Positions 10,567 to 21,981 of a stretch of DNA of 64,000 nucleotides are shown piece by piece. Position 1 is the first letter of the stretch; the number at the start of each line of letters is the position of its first letter. This DNA is from Didymella arachidicola. Lineage: Eukaryota > Ascomycota > Dothideomycetes > Pleosporales > Didymellaceae. Where the stretch lies: the NCBI GenBank assembly GCA_016630955.3, contig CM049987.1, positions 2,790,001 to 2,854,000 of the forward strand. Reading direction: 5' to 3'. Position numbers and translations under genes: made by a program. The notes beneath the pieces were generated by a model. The model ran no database searches, was not told where the DNA came from, and saw only the letters and a list, made by a program, of their open reading frames with translations.

Positions 10567-11733
10567 ATGGACATCCCCATCGAGCCCTACAATTCTGATT
10601 TGCCATCACACCTCGCACAGATCCTGGCGGGCTTGTACGGACTTCTTCACCATATCCCAGGAATAGTATACTCGCATATAGGAAGTGCGTCCATTCCTGG
10701 CCTCTCCGTAGGGCCTACCATCGACATTCTGCTCGCAGGGACACCCGCAGATATTGACAAAGCTACTGCCGCACTGACGTCGAGCAAGAGATACGAACGA
10801 GTCGAAGATGGACAGCCAACACTCGGCACCATAATCTCGGCATGCGGTGAAAGCCACCTTTGTGCACATAAGCTGTACATCTGCGAGTCTGACTCGCTCG
10901 CTATGCGCGTTCACATCGCTGTGCGGGATACGTTGCGCGAGGACAAGCAGCTAAGAGAGGAACATGCTGCAATCAAGACCCGGGCTCTGGAAGCTGCGGA
11001 GGACGCCGAGTACAAGGTTGAAGCCAAGAGATCTACCTACGTTGAGGACAAAAGGATAGCGATGCAGGAAGTCCTCATCGCATCCGGAAAGTTCATCTCT
11101 TCAGACCTCGCCGCTGTCTTTTCATCCGATTGCAGTGCTCGCTGGGCCCCGATTCACACCCCACGCACGATCATCCGCGAGTTCGAGCTCACTGATGTGG
11201 ACGGCATGTTCACGCTCGAAAGCAACGAAGAGAATGCGAGATACCAAGACTGGCCTCCGTGGACATATTTTCGAGCGCGAAGGTCCATTCTAGAGGGGAT
11301 ACGGAGGAGTTACGAAGACGACAGAACGATCGTCGAACTTGCAGTTGAGAATGAAGGGGTCTTCATTGGGCGGATTGGTGGGCGCGTTAGCAGTTTACCT
11401 GTCTCTGCCGACGAGCAGAAGATGACGGGCAAGGGTGTGAGCGCAGGGACCGAGGAGGCAACAAAACACATTGACCTGTGGTACTCCTTCCAGCCTTCCA
11501 GTCAAGGCAGAGGTTTGGCGAGCGAGGCTATGACAGCGTTTGTCGCGCAGTTGTTGGGAAAGGAGCGATTGGGACTTAAGTCCGTGGAGTTTGAAATTGA
11601 GTGCGATCCGCGGAACACTGGATCATGGAAACTGGCTGAGCGCTTAGGCTTCTCGAAACATAGTCTGACTGAAAGAGCGTGGGAGAGCAAGGGAGAATGG
11701 GTCGACAGTCTCGTATATCGAAAAATGGTCTGA
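10567..11733 (+). CDS. GrpB-domain / GNAT acetyltransferase fusion, 388 aa
   Basis: Intronless two-domain protein. Residues 1 to about 185 match the GrpB (UPF0157) family, a nucleotidyltransferase-like fold: HIGSASIPGLSVGPTIDILL at about 37-56 corresponds to the family's GSTSVPGL...IDI core. The usual acidic 'YR..LR.n' region is present in altered form (VRDTLREDKQLREEHAAIK). Residues of about 197-388 are a GNAT N-acetyltransferase of the RimJ/RimL type: WYSFQPSSQGRGLASEAM near residue 300-317 holds the acetyl-CoA Q/RxxGxG/A signature, and NTGSWKLAERLGF is the family's C-terminal motif. The substrate is unknown. Domain fusion suggests both act on one small-molecule or protein pathway, but that is inference. 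ATG context is good (gccATGG). Confidence 0.85.
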   Translation: MDIPIEPYNSDLPSHLAQILAGLYGLLHHIPGIVYSHIGSASIPGLSVGPTIDILLAGTPADIDKATAALTSSKRYERVEDGQPTLGTIISACGESHLCAHKLYICESDSLAMRVHIAVRDTLREDKQLREEHAAIKTRALEAAEDAEYKVEAKRSTYVEDKRIAMQEVLIASGKFISSDLAAVFSSDCSARWAPIHTPRTIIREFELTDVDGMFTLESNEENARYQDWPPWTYFRARRSILEGIRRSYEDDRTIVELAVENEGVFIGRIGGRVSSLPVSADEQKMTGKGVSAGTEEATKHIDLWYSFQPSSQGRGLASEAMTAFVAQLLGKERLGLKSVEFEIECDPRNTGSWKLAERLGFSKHSLTERAWESKGEWVDSLVYRKMV

Positions 11734-12370
11734 CTGCGTTGAAACACTGGAACCTCGTAGGTCATTTTATCGATGCTTTCCGTCGGCGCACACGACTTTG
11801 CGAGAGGCTATCATGCTTCCTAACGACCCTAAATTAAAACCGTCCTTGGGTTACTCTCACCCCAGCATGAAGACCACCCAGCCAAAGTAAGCAAAGTGAG
11901 GCTAGAGCCCGCACGTGATCAGCCGATTCCGGCAAGCGTGGTTCAAACTCTGACCCGCATTTGCGTGAATCAGAGGTTTGCAATTATTGAGCAGACAGCT
12001 GCTGAGCGGACAGGGGCTGTGGAACGCGCAGGATGTGCTGTGTTGATAAGGAATGCGCGGGGAGTGGCTGCATTGAGTGCTGATGCTGCAGGCAGCGATT
12101 TCGTGCTTGAAAGCTTAAAATTGCGAAACCCTGCCGCTTCGTCGTTTCGGTAGACTTGCTGCTTGCCGAGAAGGGTTCGAAAAGTTCGTCTGGATGAATA
12201 CGCAACGATCTATTATTCACCATGCTACCCAATTCCTGAAAACCATCCCTCCAGCGCCCACAACGGCGACTAGGCTCTACAGTTAACCCGCTTTTCCGAC
12301 GCAACCGCCTTTCCCCTTCCCTCTGCTGCCCTTTGCGAACGACGGACTTTAGCACCCCACCACCGGCGTC
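11734..12370. other. Intergenic region upstream of PRPP synthetase
   Basis: No gene recognised. Holds the 3' flank of the fusion gene and the promoter of the PRPP synthetase gene, with pyrimidine-rich stretches at about 12290-12370. Confidence 0.55.
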
Positions 12371-14004
12371 ATGGTTCGCAACATCGTCGTTCTCGGCGGG
12401 AGCTCGCATCCCCAGCTGACTGAGTATGCGCCGCGAAAAGGGAGAAGGAAAAAAGTCCAGCCTGCTAACGAGGGCGCAGGACCATCTGCAACCACCTCGG
12501 CATCCCGCCAGCAAAGGTCCTCCTTGGCAAGTTCAAGGTTGGCGAGACCAGGGTGGAGATTGAAGAGAGTGTGCGTGGAAAGGATGTCTTCATTATCCAG
12601 TCTGGCGGAGGCTCAGGTACTACTGCTCCCTTGCCTGGTGCGCTGCGCAACTGTCGTAGTATGACGCATGCTGCGATGGTCGGAGTTGCACATGAAAGAA
12701 TTGCGCTAATCATTTTGCGCCGCAGTGAATGACCACCTTATGGAGTGAGACTCTCTGCTTGGTGCAGTTGCTTGCAATACCTGACCGTCTTGTAGACTTC
12801 TCATTACCATTTCTGCCTGCCAAACAGCCTCGGCGAAGCGCATCACCGCCGTTCTGCCGCTTTTCCCGTACTCGAGACAGTCTGACATCCCCTACAACAA
12901 GACTGGCGCACCGCTCGCCAAGGTTCCTGGCACACGGTCGAGGACCGGCACATACAGCTTCGAGTCGCGCCCGCAGACACCGCACCCTGGCCAGCCTGAA
13001 AGCGCAGGCCTGGGCGCCAATGGCACTGCGACTTTGCACCACCAGCTCAGTCGCATGAAGCTGGAGCAGCAGCCCAACGGCACCTCGAACCCCTCGAGCC
13101 CGGTCAAGACGAATGGTCTCCGTCGCAGCGAGACGGTCGATTCCACCAAGTCAGAGGCCTCGGTGCACTTTGACGGCATAAGCGGCACAAATGGCGTAGT
13201 CACAAAAGCAACCACCAAGCCTCCAGCGTTCGAGCCCCAGGTCGGATATCGCCAGTGGGTTGCTCAGGCCGGTACTCTAATTGCCGACCTTCTCACATGC
13301 GCCGGCGCTGACCATGTCATCACTATGGACCTGCATGGTAGGTAGCTTGTTGCTCCGTCGAGAGCTTCGTACTGACGTTGAACAGACCCGCAGTACCAAG
13401 GCTTCTTCGATATTCCCGTCGACAACTTGTACGGCCGTCACCTCCTCCGCAAGTACATTCAGTCGAACATCCCCAACTACCAGCAAGCCGTCATCGTCAG
13501 CCCTGATGCCGGAGGTGCAAAGCGCGCCACCGCTATCGCCGATGCGCTAGGCATGCCCTTTGCACTTATCCACAAGGAGCGCCGTCCCACACAGATCAGT
13601 GACAGGCAGAATGCGACCATGATGCTTGTCGGTGACGTCGCAGACCGCACTGCCATCCTCATCGACGATTTGGCAGACACATCGAATACCATCACTCGTG
13701 CAGCCAAGCTGGTGAAAAAGGAGGGCGCCTCGCAAGTCTATGCGCTAATCACCCACGGTATTCTCAGCGGCGATGCCATCGATCGCATCAACGCGAGTGC
13801 GCTAGACAAGGTCGTAGTCACCAACACTGTCGACCAGACTGAGCACAAGTCGAGGTGTCCCAAGCTGGAGGTCCTCGAGGTCGGCAACGTCTTTGCAGAG
13901 GTAAGATACGCGGTCAGTATATAGGCGCCAGTGCTAACATTCGTCAGGCCATTCGACGCGTCCACCACGGCGAGAGCATCAGCGTGCTATTCGACTATAG
14001 CTAG
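12371..14004 (+). CDS. Ribose-phosphate pyrophosphokinase (PRPP synthetase), insert-bearing type, six exons, 440 aa
   Basis: Makes 5-phosphoribosyl-1-diphosphate from ribose-5-phosphate and ATP for purine, pyrimidine, His, Trp and NAD synthesis. Exons: 12371-12423, 12480-12616, 12726-12744, 12796-13337, 13386-13900, 13948-14004. Exon 3 is only 19 nt. The N-terminus (LGGSSHPQL) and FPYSRQSDIPY near residue 95 are family motifs. A low-complexity insert of about 120 residues (roughly 102-220) interrupts the first half, then AGADHVITMDLHDPQYQGFF resumes the enzyme. Further motifs are VSPDAGGAKRA, the flexible-loop HKERRP and the PRPP-binding VLIDD-type site (AILIDDLADTSNT). Inserts are known in yeast Prs1 and Prs5, which work in hetero-oligomers linked to cell-wall integrity; this is probably the equivalent subunit. 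Which one cannot be decided by eye. The branch sites (ctaac, ctgac) are clear. Confidence 0.92.
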
Positions 14005-14671
14005 TGGCTGAGATCGGGCCGGACACCTGCTTCCTCCTCTCGTGAATATCTCCTTTCCAAATACAAAGACGCCTCAAGGTGATAGAGAACATGTTAGACT
14101 GCGGCGGCGGCAGGTTGGACCAGATACCTCCAGTGTCGTTATTTCCTTCCGTAACAGGCAATACCACGTTCTGTGCTGTGCCTTTGTTTATACAACCGCT
14201 GAGGAGCGGCCTACCAAATACCTAGCCTGCGTGTTGCATATATTCTGCACGAACGGCGTTTGGGTGGCGTACATGTACGAATGTACAATCAAGAATTGTA
14301 GACCTGAGGTATCCGTACATAATTCCGGCTTCAAGGCCGGTGACCTTGCGTTCTCGAAAACTACATCGTGAGCTTTGTCCACTCCTCTACAGTCCTTCCT
14401 CTTATGTGAGTGCTTGCAGCTTGTGCGTCATACCGCATGTGCCGTTCCTGCTTACGCGTTCCGATTCTGGTTACACTAGGTGAGCTCGGAAGCTCGGCCT
14501 GGAATGCGACTCATCGAAACGTTTGAGGGATGTCCATCCCTAATTGACGAGTCACGATGGTTATACTGGTCCAATGTATTACAAGAAGTCGCTACCAAGT
14601 CTAAGGTATTTACCCGTAAATTCTCAACACTGAGGGTCCCGCCCGCAGTCGAGTCTACTCAGTCCTCATTA
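14005..14671. other. Convergent 3' region
   Basis: Shared 3' space between the PRPP synthetase and ABC transporter genes. No gene or repeat recognised. Confidence 0.6.
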
Positions 14672-17600
14672 CTACTGCGGCGCGCCCATGCTCTGCAGCC
14701 TCGCCAGCTCAAAGTATACACCCCTCTTTGTCACCAACTCGTCATGTCTCCCCTTCTCGACAACCTTGCCCTGATCGAACACGTAGATGACATCAGCGTG
14801 CTGAATCGTCGATAATCTGTGTGCGATGGCGATGGTAGTGCGACCTTGCGCGGCACGATCCAGGGCGTCCTGGACAACGCGTTCAGACGTGGAGTCGAGC
14901 GCAGAGGTAGCTTCGTCGAGGAGGCTGCGAGGTCGTTAGCTTACGTCCCCAACTACAGACAGGTCAAGAAAGGCGGGTGACTTACAGAACTTTGGGGTTC
15001 CTCAGCAGCGCCCGTGCGATAGCGAGACGCTGCCTCTGCCCACCAGATAAGAGGGCCCCCTTCGCACCGACAAGCGTGCTGAAGCCGTCCGGCAGACTCA
15101 TGATGAACTCGTAGATGTTCGCGTCCTTGCACGCCTGCACAATCGCTTCTTCAGGAATGTCCTCATTGTCAGCGAGGATGTTCTCGCGGATTGTGCCCGT
15201 GTACAGCGTAGTTTCTTGGCTGACAATGGCTAGTTGTGCGCGGTAATCCTGCAGGTTGTATTCTTGCAGATCCACATCGTCTACAAGCACAGAGCCAGTG
15301 GTGGGGTCGTAAAAGCGCTCTAGCAGCTGCATGACAGTAGATTTGCCGCTTCCGCTGGCACCCACAAGGGCAACAAACTGACCCGGCTCGGCAGTGAGAT
15401 CGACGCCACGAAGCACGCGGTGGTCGGGGCGGCCGGGGTACGTGAAACGGACACCTTGTAGCTGGACCCTGCCGACCAGACTATCAATTTTCCTGCCTTC
15501 AGGGGACCAGTGGTCGATCTTGGGCATGCGGTTGAGGAAGGACTTGAGCAGCTTGGCAGCGTCGCGTGCTTCGCCCATGTCGGGAGCAAAAGAAAAGATG
15601 GCACCGGCAGACTGGGCGCCGTTGATGATGGCGGAGTAGACGATGAAGAACTGCAAGACGGTGTACTCTTGGGTGACTAGAAGACGGCTGCCGTACCAGA
15701 AAACGAGAGCGAAGATCAACATGACGAGACCTTGTGAGGTGGCGTACAGCGAAGTGGAGATGTTGTTGAAGAGGACGTTGCCAGCGGCTTGCTTGTCGAG
15801 TTTCTCGTGATATTCGCGCAGAAGGTGCTGCTCAAGGGACAAGGTCGCGACGGTTCGGATTGAGGATGCAGCTTCGCAGGCGAAGGACGCGGCCTCGGAG
15901 GTCTCCTTGTTGCGTTTCTCCATGCGAACGAGAGCGTGGAACCTGTAATAACCACAAGCCAACATGAGCGGGAGCGTGGAAGTACACACGAGCGCCAACT
16001 TCCAGCCGAAAGAGCAACCGACAACAATGGCAACGAAGATCGAGGATGCGGAGCTGACAATCGTGCCGAGAGTGGCACCACTAAGACCAGCGAGACGGTT
16101 GGCCTCAGAAGATAGGAAGCTGGCTAGCGCACCCGAGGTGACAGTCTCGCCGTCGAAGAACTCCATGTCCTGGCGAAGCATAGCGGCGAATGCGCGTTTT
16201 CGAACGCTACCGATGAGGCGAGCTGAACCCTTGGAGAGCGTCATACCCTGCGCCCAGTAGAAGAGGCCGACGACAAGACCAAGCATGAAGAACATCCAGC
16301 ACCAGAAATTGACGTTGTAGCCTCCAAGCGACGTACCGGGCGAGAGAAGCGAGTTGATCGAGTTACCGAGGAAGATGGCCTGAATGGCCGGATTGCATCC
16401 AGCGAGGAAACTAAAGATCAGACCAAACATCATAGTCTTGTGCTCGCCAGTATTCATCTCCCAGGCAAATTTGACGAGTGCCCAAGTGCCATACATCTCT
16501 TCTTTCTCTTCCCTCTTTGCAACGACCGATGGCGCAGATGAAACGGTACGCATGAGCGCAGGCTTCTCTCCCTCGGCTTCAATGGCCTTCTGGTCCTCGA
16601 TATCCTTGGTGCCGGAAAGGCGATTGCTGGGTTGCTTCTTCTGGGTGAGCTCCTGAGCTTGGACGAGACTTGCGTATACGCCATCAGCACGAATCAGACT
16701 CTCGTGAGTACCAGTCTCGACAATCTCACCCTTGGCCATGACCACGATATTGTCGGCTTTCTTGATGGTGCTGAGACGATGAGCGATGACGATGGTGGTG
16801 CGGCCCCTAGCCGCGCGATCGAGCGCGTCCTGGACAAGGCTCTCTGACTTTGTGTCGAGTGCTGCGGTGGCTTCGTCAAGTAGCAAGATCTTCGGGTCCG
16901 ACACAATAGCGCGGGCAATTGCGACTCGCTGCTTCTGACCACCACTCAGCAGGTTTCCTCGCTCGCCAACATTTGTCTGATAACCCTCTGGCAGGCCCAT
17001 AATAAAGTCGTGGGCGTTGGCAATCTTGGCAGCCTCCTCGATCAGCTCCGTCTTCTTCTCATCAGACGCATGAGCATATTTAGTGTTAACCAGTCCGTGG
17101 AGGATGCTTTCATAGACGGTGGTACTGAAAAGTACGGGCTCTTGGCTGACGATGGCCATGTGTTGTCGTAACCATCTAAGGTTCAACGTGCTGATGTCTT
17201 TGCCATCCAGAAAGATCTGACCCTCTATGGGTAGGTAAAAGCGCTCGAGTAACCCCACGATTGTTGACTTTCCGGAGCCCGATGCTCCAACCAGGGCTAC
17301 CATCTGCCCAGTGGCAACGCTGAGATTGAAATTCTGGAGGACAACGGTGTCTGGGCGGGAGGGGTAGATGTGTTTGAGGTTCTTGAACTCGAGGTTGCCA
17401 ACGAAGTCTTCGGGAATTTCGCCTTCTTCATTCTCGGGATCGATAGGTGACTTGCGCTCCATGGTGTTGAAGACCTTGGTTGCTGCTGCTGTGGCGCCGC
17501 TGAAAGCCTGCAAATGCGGAAGATTGGAACCGATAGAGATACCAGCAATCATCGCAGCCATCACAACCGTGAGAATGTTTGAGACTCCTAGTTCGCCATT

Positions 17601-18713
17601 ATCAAGGAAGTGCTTGCCTTGCCAAAACGCCAAAGAGTACTGCAAGTTGAGCACACCCATCATTCCGGCGATCATCATAGACAGCCAGAACTTGGCCTTG
17701 AAGTCGTAACCGGTCGCTTTGTCGAGCATGGTTTTGTACTTCTCCTGCAAGCGCCTTTGTGTGCCATACGCAGCTACATTGCGGGCAGATGCCAAGACCT
17801 CTTCAGCTAACGATGCCGCCGTAGCGTTCTCATCGATCGCAAGCGTTTGGTTTTTATTCATCATGGTACCGTTCACTACCATCATAAGCACCATGGCAAC
17901 CGTGGCCGATAACATAATCAGAGCCAGTTTCCAAGAGCGGATAAAACCAATGATGACAGCTGAGACAAACATGGATACGCCAGAGACGAAGAGACCGATC
18001 TTCTGGCCAATACCGTCTTGGACCAGATTCATGTCTGAGCTGATTCGGGTGGTGACTTCTCCAGATCCTAGGAAGTCGAAGAAAGCAATGTTCTGCCTGA
18101 AGATGGCCTTGAGGTAGAGTTCTCGGATCTGTTTTGTGATCTGCTCACCGGTGTAAGAAAACCCGATAATGCTGATGTAAGTTGTAACGAAAGAAGCGAT
18201 TGCTGCATCTGATCAGCGCACGTCCAATGTGTGGAGTGACGATATGACTACCAAGGTATACAAAATACAATGTGAACTTGTTCGTTTGGCTCTTGAAGTG
18301 CTCTGCTGCAGTAGCGTCCACAGAGAAGCTGGTAAAACTTCCTGCAAAGTTACCGTAAAGAAGCTGGACATCATCAGTCTATCGAATGAAGATTGGTTGC
18401 TTGTATTCTGGACACATACTGTCATCAAGGGCATCACAGCTCCAGCTGCGATGGAAGCAATGAGTGATACTATCATTATGAACGTGTGCTTTTTGTTGGC
18501 ATATCGAAACAACGCAAAGTATCCAACGCTAAGATTGGGCGCGTCTGTTTGACTGTCGATGATTTGCTTGTCGTGGTCGCTAAGGCCGAATGTGAGCGTC
18601 TTCGCCCCTTCCTCGGATTGCGCATCGAGCTTCTCGTCGATTCCTCTCCCAGGCGGCGAGTCGATGTTGAGCGACGCCGCATTGGCAGCAGCCTTCTCTT
18701 GGGGAGCGGCCAT
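14672..18713 (-). CDS. Full-size ABCB multidrug transporter (Pgp/Mdr1 type), four exons, 1291 aa
   Basis: ATP-driven efflux pump with layout TMD-NBD-TMD-NBD in the plasma membrane. Minus-strand exons: 18713-18420, 18363-18252, 18202-14986, 14924-14672; introns 56, 49 and 61 nt. The ATG at 18713 (MAAPQEKAAANAAS) gives a cytosolic leader of about 75 residues before the first helix (TFIMIVSLIASIAAGAVMPL). NBD1 has Walker A VGASGSGKST, Q-loop VSQEP, signature LLSGGQKQR, Walker B ILLLDEATAALD and H-loop IVIAHR. NBD2 has VGASGSGKST, VSQET, LLSGGQRQR, VLLLDEATSALD split by the last intron, and IAIAHR. All catalytic residues of both sites are intact, so both should hydrolyse ATP. The length is usual for fungal Pmd1/AtrD-like pumps. 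Drug or peptide substrate cannot be told from sequence. It converges with the PRPP synthetase gene. Confidence 0.95.
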
Positions 18714-20734
18714 GGTGTCGTACTGGCTCCTCGAGGCTGGCTTGTCGATGTTCCTCGAAGAGTCGCGAAAGGTGTCTTTCACCCTGCGAGATTTCGACCT
18801 CGGCGCTACTACCCGAATGCACTGGCTCAAGATCGGGTTCGGTTTGATATCAGTCCGCCTCGCTAAGCCCCGGTGGGTAAAGGGGCAACGTCAAGTCGTT
18901 CTCGAAGGCGGCTTGCGTACTGGTTTCACGTGCGACAAGCTTTTCCCTCAAGGATGGGGAGACCCGCCGGATACGCAAATACGACGCAGACGATCTGTGG
19001 AGGGGTGTGAAAACACCACGAACTCGCGGCGCCACACAGCCAAGATATAGCAAATATTGAGAGGAAAGCGGAGATGGAGAACTTGACCCCTGTGGCAAGA
19101 GTGACTTGCCCGTTTGCTCTTTCAGGCACAGAGGCGGAAGGTGTCAGAGCGCAGAAATACAAGCCCTTTGAATCAAAGGGCGGCCGCGTCTCTACGTCTG
19201 CCTAAAGCAGTCATGGCCTCGCATGATGTCGTCGAGAACGAGTGGAATCGTCCGTTGCCGTCGCCGCCATGTGGCTTGTCGCGTTCAGTATGGGCTCCAT
19301 TCTTCCGAGTTGTTCACTTTCGTATCGGTCGGTCAAATTGGCCGCGTCATGTCGGTGGCGGAGGATGAATAAGTGCCGACACCACGATGTTGCAGGTCAG
19401 AGGCGCCGCCCCCTCTACGCACTCACCGTCTGCACGCTCGTTCTCGTTCTCGTTCTCAGCAAGATGAAATGACCCGCATTTTTGTCGCACTACGGATCTT
19501 CTTCGTCTCGCCATACCGATGAAGGCAAGGTTCGATGCTGCAAGCAATGCGAGGAGAAGATCGGTGTGATCGGTATAACCAGGCAGCCATTTTACGCAAC
19601 ACTCAGGCACCCACGTATCACCAATGCGAAGCCTGATGCGAAGCTTAAAGCGACAACACGAACAATGATCACAGCTTCGGCGACTATATGATCATCATTG
19701 ATGGCTGGGGCTGCGTTCTGGATGCCTAGAAACTACCCATGGTAGACAGATGTTCGCTGTGAGAATGTACGTCTGACTTGTACTTCGCGCGTATTCCTAG
19801 CGAGGAACCATTCTTCGACGTAGGCCATACTATCGCTCGAGGCACTGCATCTGCACCTACAGAATACATACCGTCTATGTCCTGGCTACACCATGAGAGG
19901 ATGGTCATATCATTTGACGGCGATGTCTTGTGGTCTATTCCGCGACTGAGGCGTGTATTCAGCATAACACGCTGTCGCCGCCTGTTCATCTGTGTTGAGA
20001 GAACGGGAGGACTTGGACTTGAGACCGGGCATAACGGCGATATCGCTGTTGCGCTCGTTGGCCTTGAACGTTTCGTACTTCAAACCATACTGCACAAGAA
20101 CCACTTACTACGAGAGGTCTCATGTGCACCGCGTATAGCATGGGAAAGGCATTCCATTGTGTGCGCAAGGGCCGAAGGAATCTGCAAATACTCCCCACAA
20201 TCGGCAGTGGTTCTTGTACAGAATGGCCGAGATTGCCTAGCATTCAATGATGCGCCATGCGGGCCACATAGGGCGTGTGATTGGAAAATTCTCATGGTGT
20301 CAGACTATATCATTTCATTTTCGACCGGACTCTGTTCTCGGAGCTGATGCTACAGAGACGCTCGCATAGCGCAGCGTAGCAATTGTGACATTTGAATTCT
20401 ACGGTCTCGTTACGCAGACGACACAGATTCGGGAGCTTACAAAGACACTACAGAAAGCAACAAGGCAGTGTCGCCTAAAACATGAGGCTTCCTATCATAC
20501 GGGCTGCATATGGAGCCCAGGCAAGGCGAATGGTGGCTGATTCCACCCATGACTGAAGTCAGCAGCCTGGGTCGATCGCCTTATGCAGGTACCCATATGC
20601 CTTTCAGAACACCATTGTAGAACCTATGCGAACTGCAACTTTCCAGGACCACGAAAAATATATCTTTAAGCCCAGATGAAACCCAGTCAGCTGATAGAAT
20701 GTGAACTTAGAGTCACGACGCCGACCTTAATCAA
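18714..20734. other. Long intergenic region upstream of the ABC transporter
   Basis: Contains the transporter's promoter. Some frames are open for 60-190 codons between 18.8 and 20.35 kb on both strands, but none starts at ATG with recognisable motifs. Parts at 19.7-20.4 kb may be old coding relics; I cannot name a family. Confidence 0.4.
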
Positions 20735-21252
20735 TTCTTGCTGAGAAGGCGCTCGGCGGTCTTGACATCCTCGTCAACAACGCAGGGGAAGTGCAGGTTG
20801 GATATGGCGTATCATCGAGTTTATATTGACTTCTGCGTAGTCTTTTTGATGCTTTCAACAAGGACATTGCGACCTATACCACTGCTTGATTCAAACTTAC
20901 CATGCGTACCAATTCGTACACAGGCTCCCTCCTGACACGCGCTGTAGCGAAGATCATGCCTCCTGGTAGGTCCATCATCTTACTGTCAGCGATGTAATCT
21001 TCAACACTACTAATGGCACGATCGACTATGCGACCAGCAAGTATGCGGTAGCTGACTTTTTGCGCTCCTAAGGTAAATCGCTTGCTACGAAGGGCATCAG
21101 AGTCAATGGTGTCGCACCTGGTATCGTCTACACGCTATTGCTACCAGCTTCTGGCTTTTCAAACGAGCGGCTTCGGCAGATTGGCGGTGAAGTCGGAGAG
21201 GACTTGGTGGCTGTTCTGAAGTGTCTGCGGTTGCCCGATTGTCCGGGATAGG
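20735..21252 (+). pseudogene. Relic short-chain dehydrogenase/reductase
   Basis: Fragments of a classical SDR remain in order on the plus strand. LGGLDILVNNAG at about 20752-20786 is the conserved NNAG strand. VIFNTTNGTIDYATSKYAVADF at about 20990-21060 contains the YxxxK catalytic pair (YATSK). KGIRVNGVAPGIVYT at about 21090-21130 is the 'IRVNAVAPG' segment, followed by LLLPASGFSNERL. The last two blocks share a frame broken by TAA near 21070. The middle region between NNAG and YATSK is shifted and carries stops, and the N-terminal Gly-rich NAD(P) site was not found. The tail 'VYT.L.PAS' resembles the glucose/ribitol-dehydrogenase-like branch of SDRs. The gene cannot make an active enzyme. 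Confidence 0.75.
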
Positions 21253-21981
21253 AAGTCAAGTCTGAGCCTTGCTGTTGCCGAGCTCAATGTTTGAGGTTCT
21301 TTTGCATCGGCGCAATCTGCATCGGTCAAACTGACTTCCAGGAAAATAATCAGCAGGTGCCACCCATGCGACGTATGTTTGGTCTTGCAGCCAAGGTTGT
21401 AGTGTACATTGCGAAAACCAGCTCAGATTCAAGATCGGGAGATGCAATGCGAGTACTCGCAGACTTCGACGGTGAATTGTCCAAAGACCAGTAAGATAGC
21501 GTCAGTGTGCTCTAGACACTCTCTCGTAATATCCTCCTTCCACAACGCTCTTACGGTCATTATCTTTTGCTCAAATTTTCTCGATTACGCCACGTGCGTT
21601 TTGCCACACCGTCACTGCCTCTCGTGATGCAAAACAGAAGGACCAGCCAGACCAGACAGAAAGTCATCACAACCAGCAAGGTTATGCAAATACGGACGCT
21701 GCCTGTCTCGCATCTTCTGGAGAAATGATAAGTGTTTCGCAGCAAGTTCATATAGATGCCGGTCCTCAAAGATCCCTGCAAAAGTCTGAGGTGGCCGCTG
21801 TAAGCCAGATACAATTCACAATGCTGTCTCAAGATCGCTCGCTGGGTAGACAATGGAAGGCAAGGCTTCAGAGACTCAGATGCACAAGTAAAGGGGTATC
21901 AAGTGTCATATACACATTAACAGATTCTAGAACGCCGTCGCTAAGATGCTCACTGGATACAATAAAAGCTGCTCACGTGGA
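21253..21981. other. Intergenic region
   Basis: No gene recognised between the SDR relic and the 3' end of the glycosyltransferase gene. Open frames on both strands lack motifs. Confidence 0.5.

Noticed and set aside
12170..12190. GGTTCGAAAAG resembling a tRNA T-arm box
   Set aside because: No matching acceptor stem, A box or cloverleaf nearby; no tRNA is supported anywhere in the window.
19778..20347. 189-codon plus-strand open frame
   Set aside because: Starts at TTG, has no recognisable motif, and other frames are equally open there; not called as a gene.
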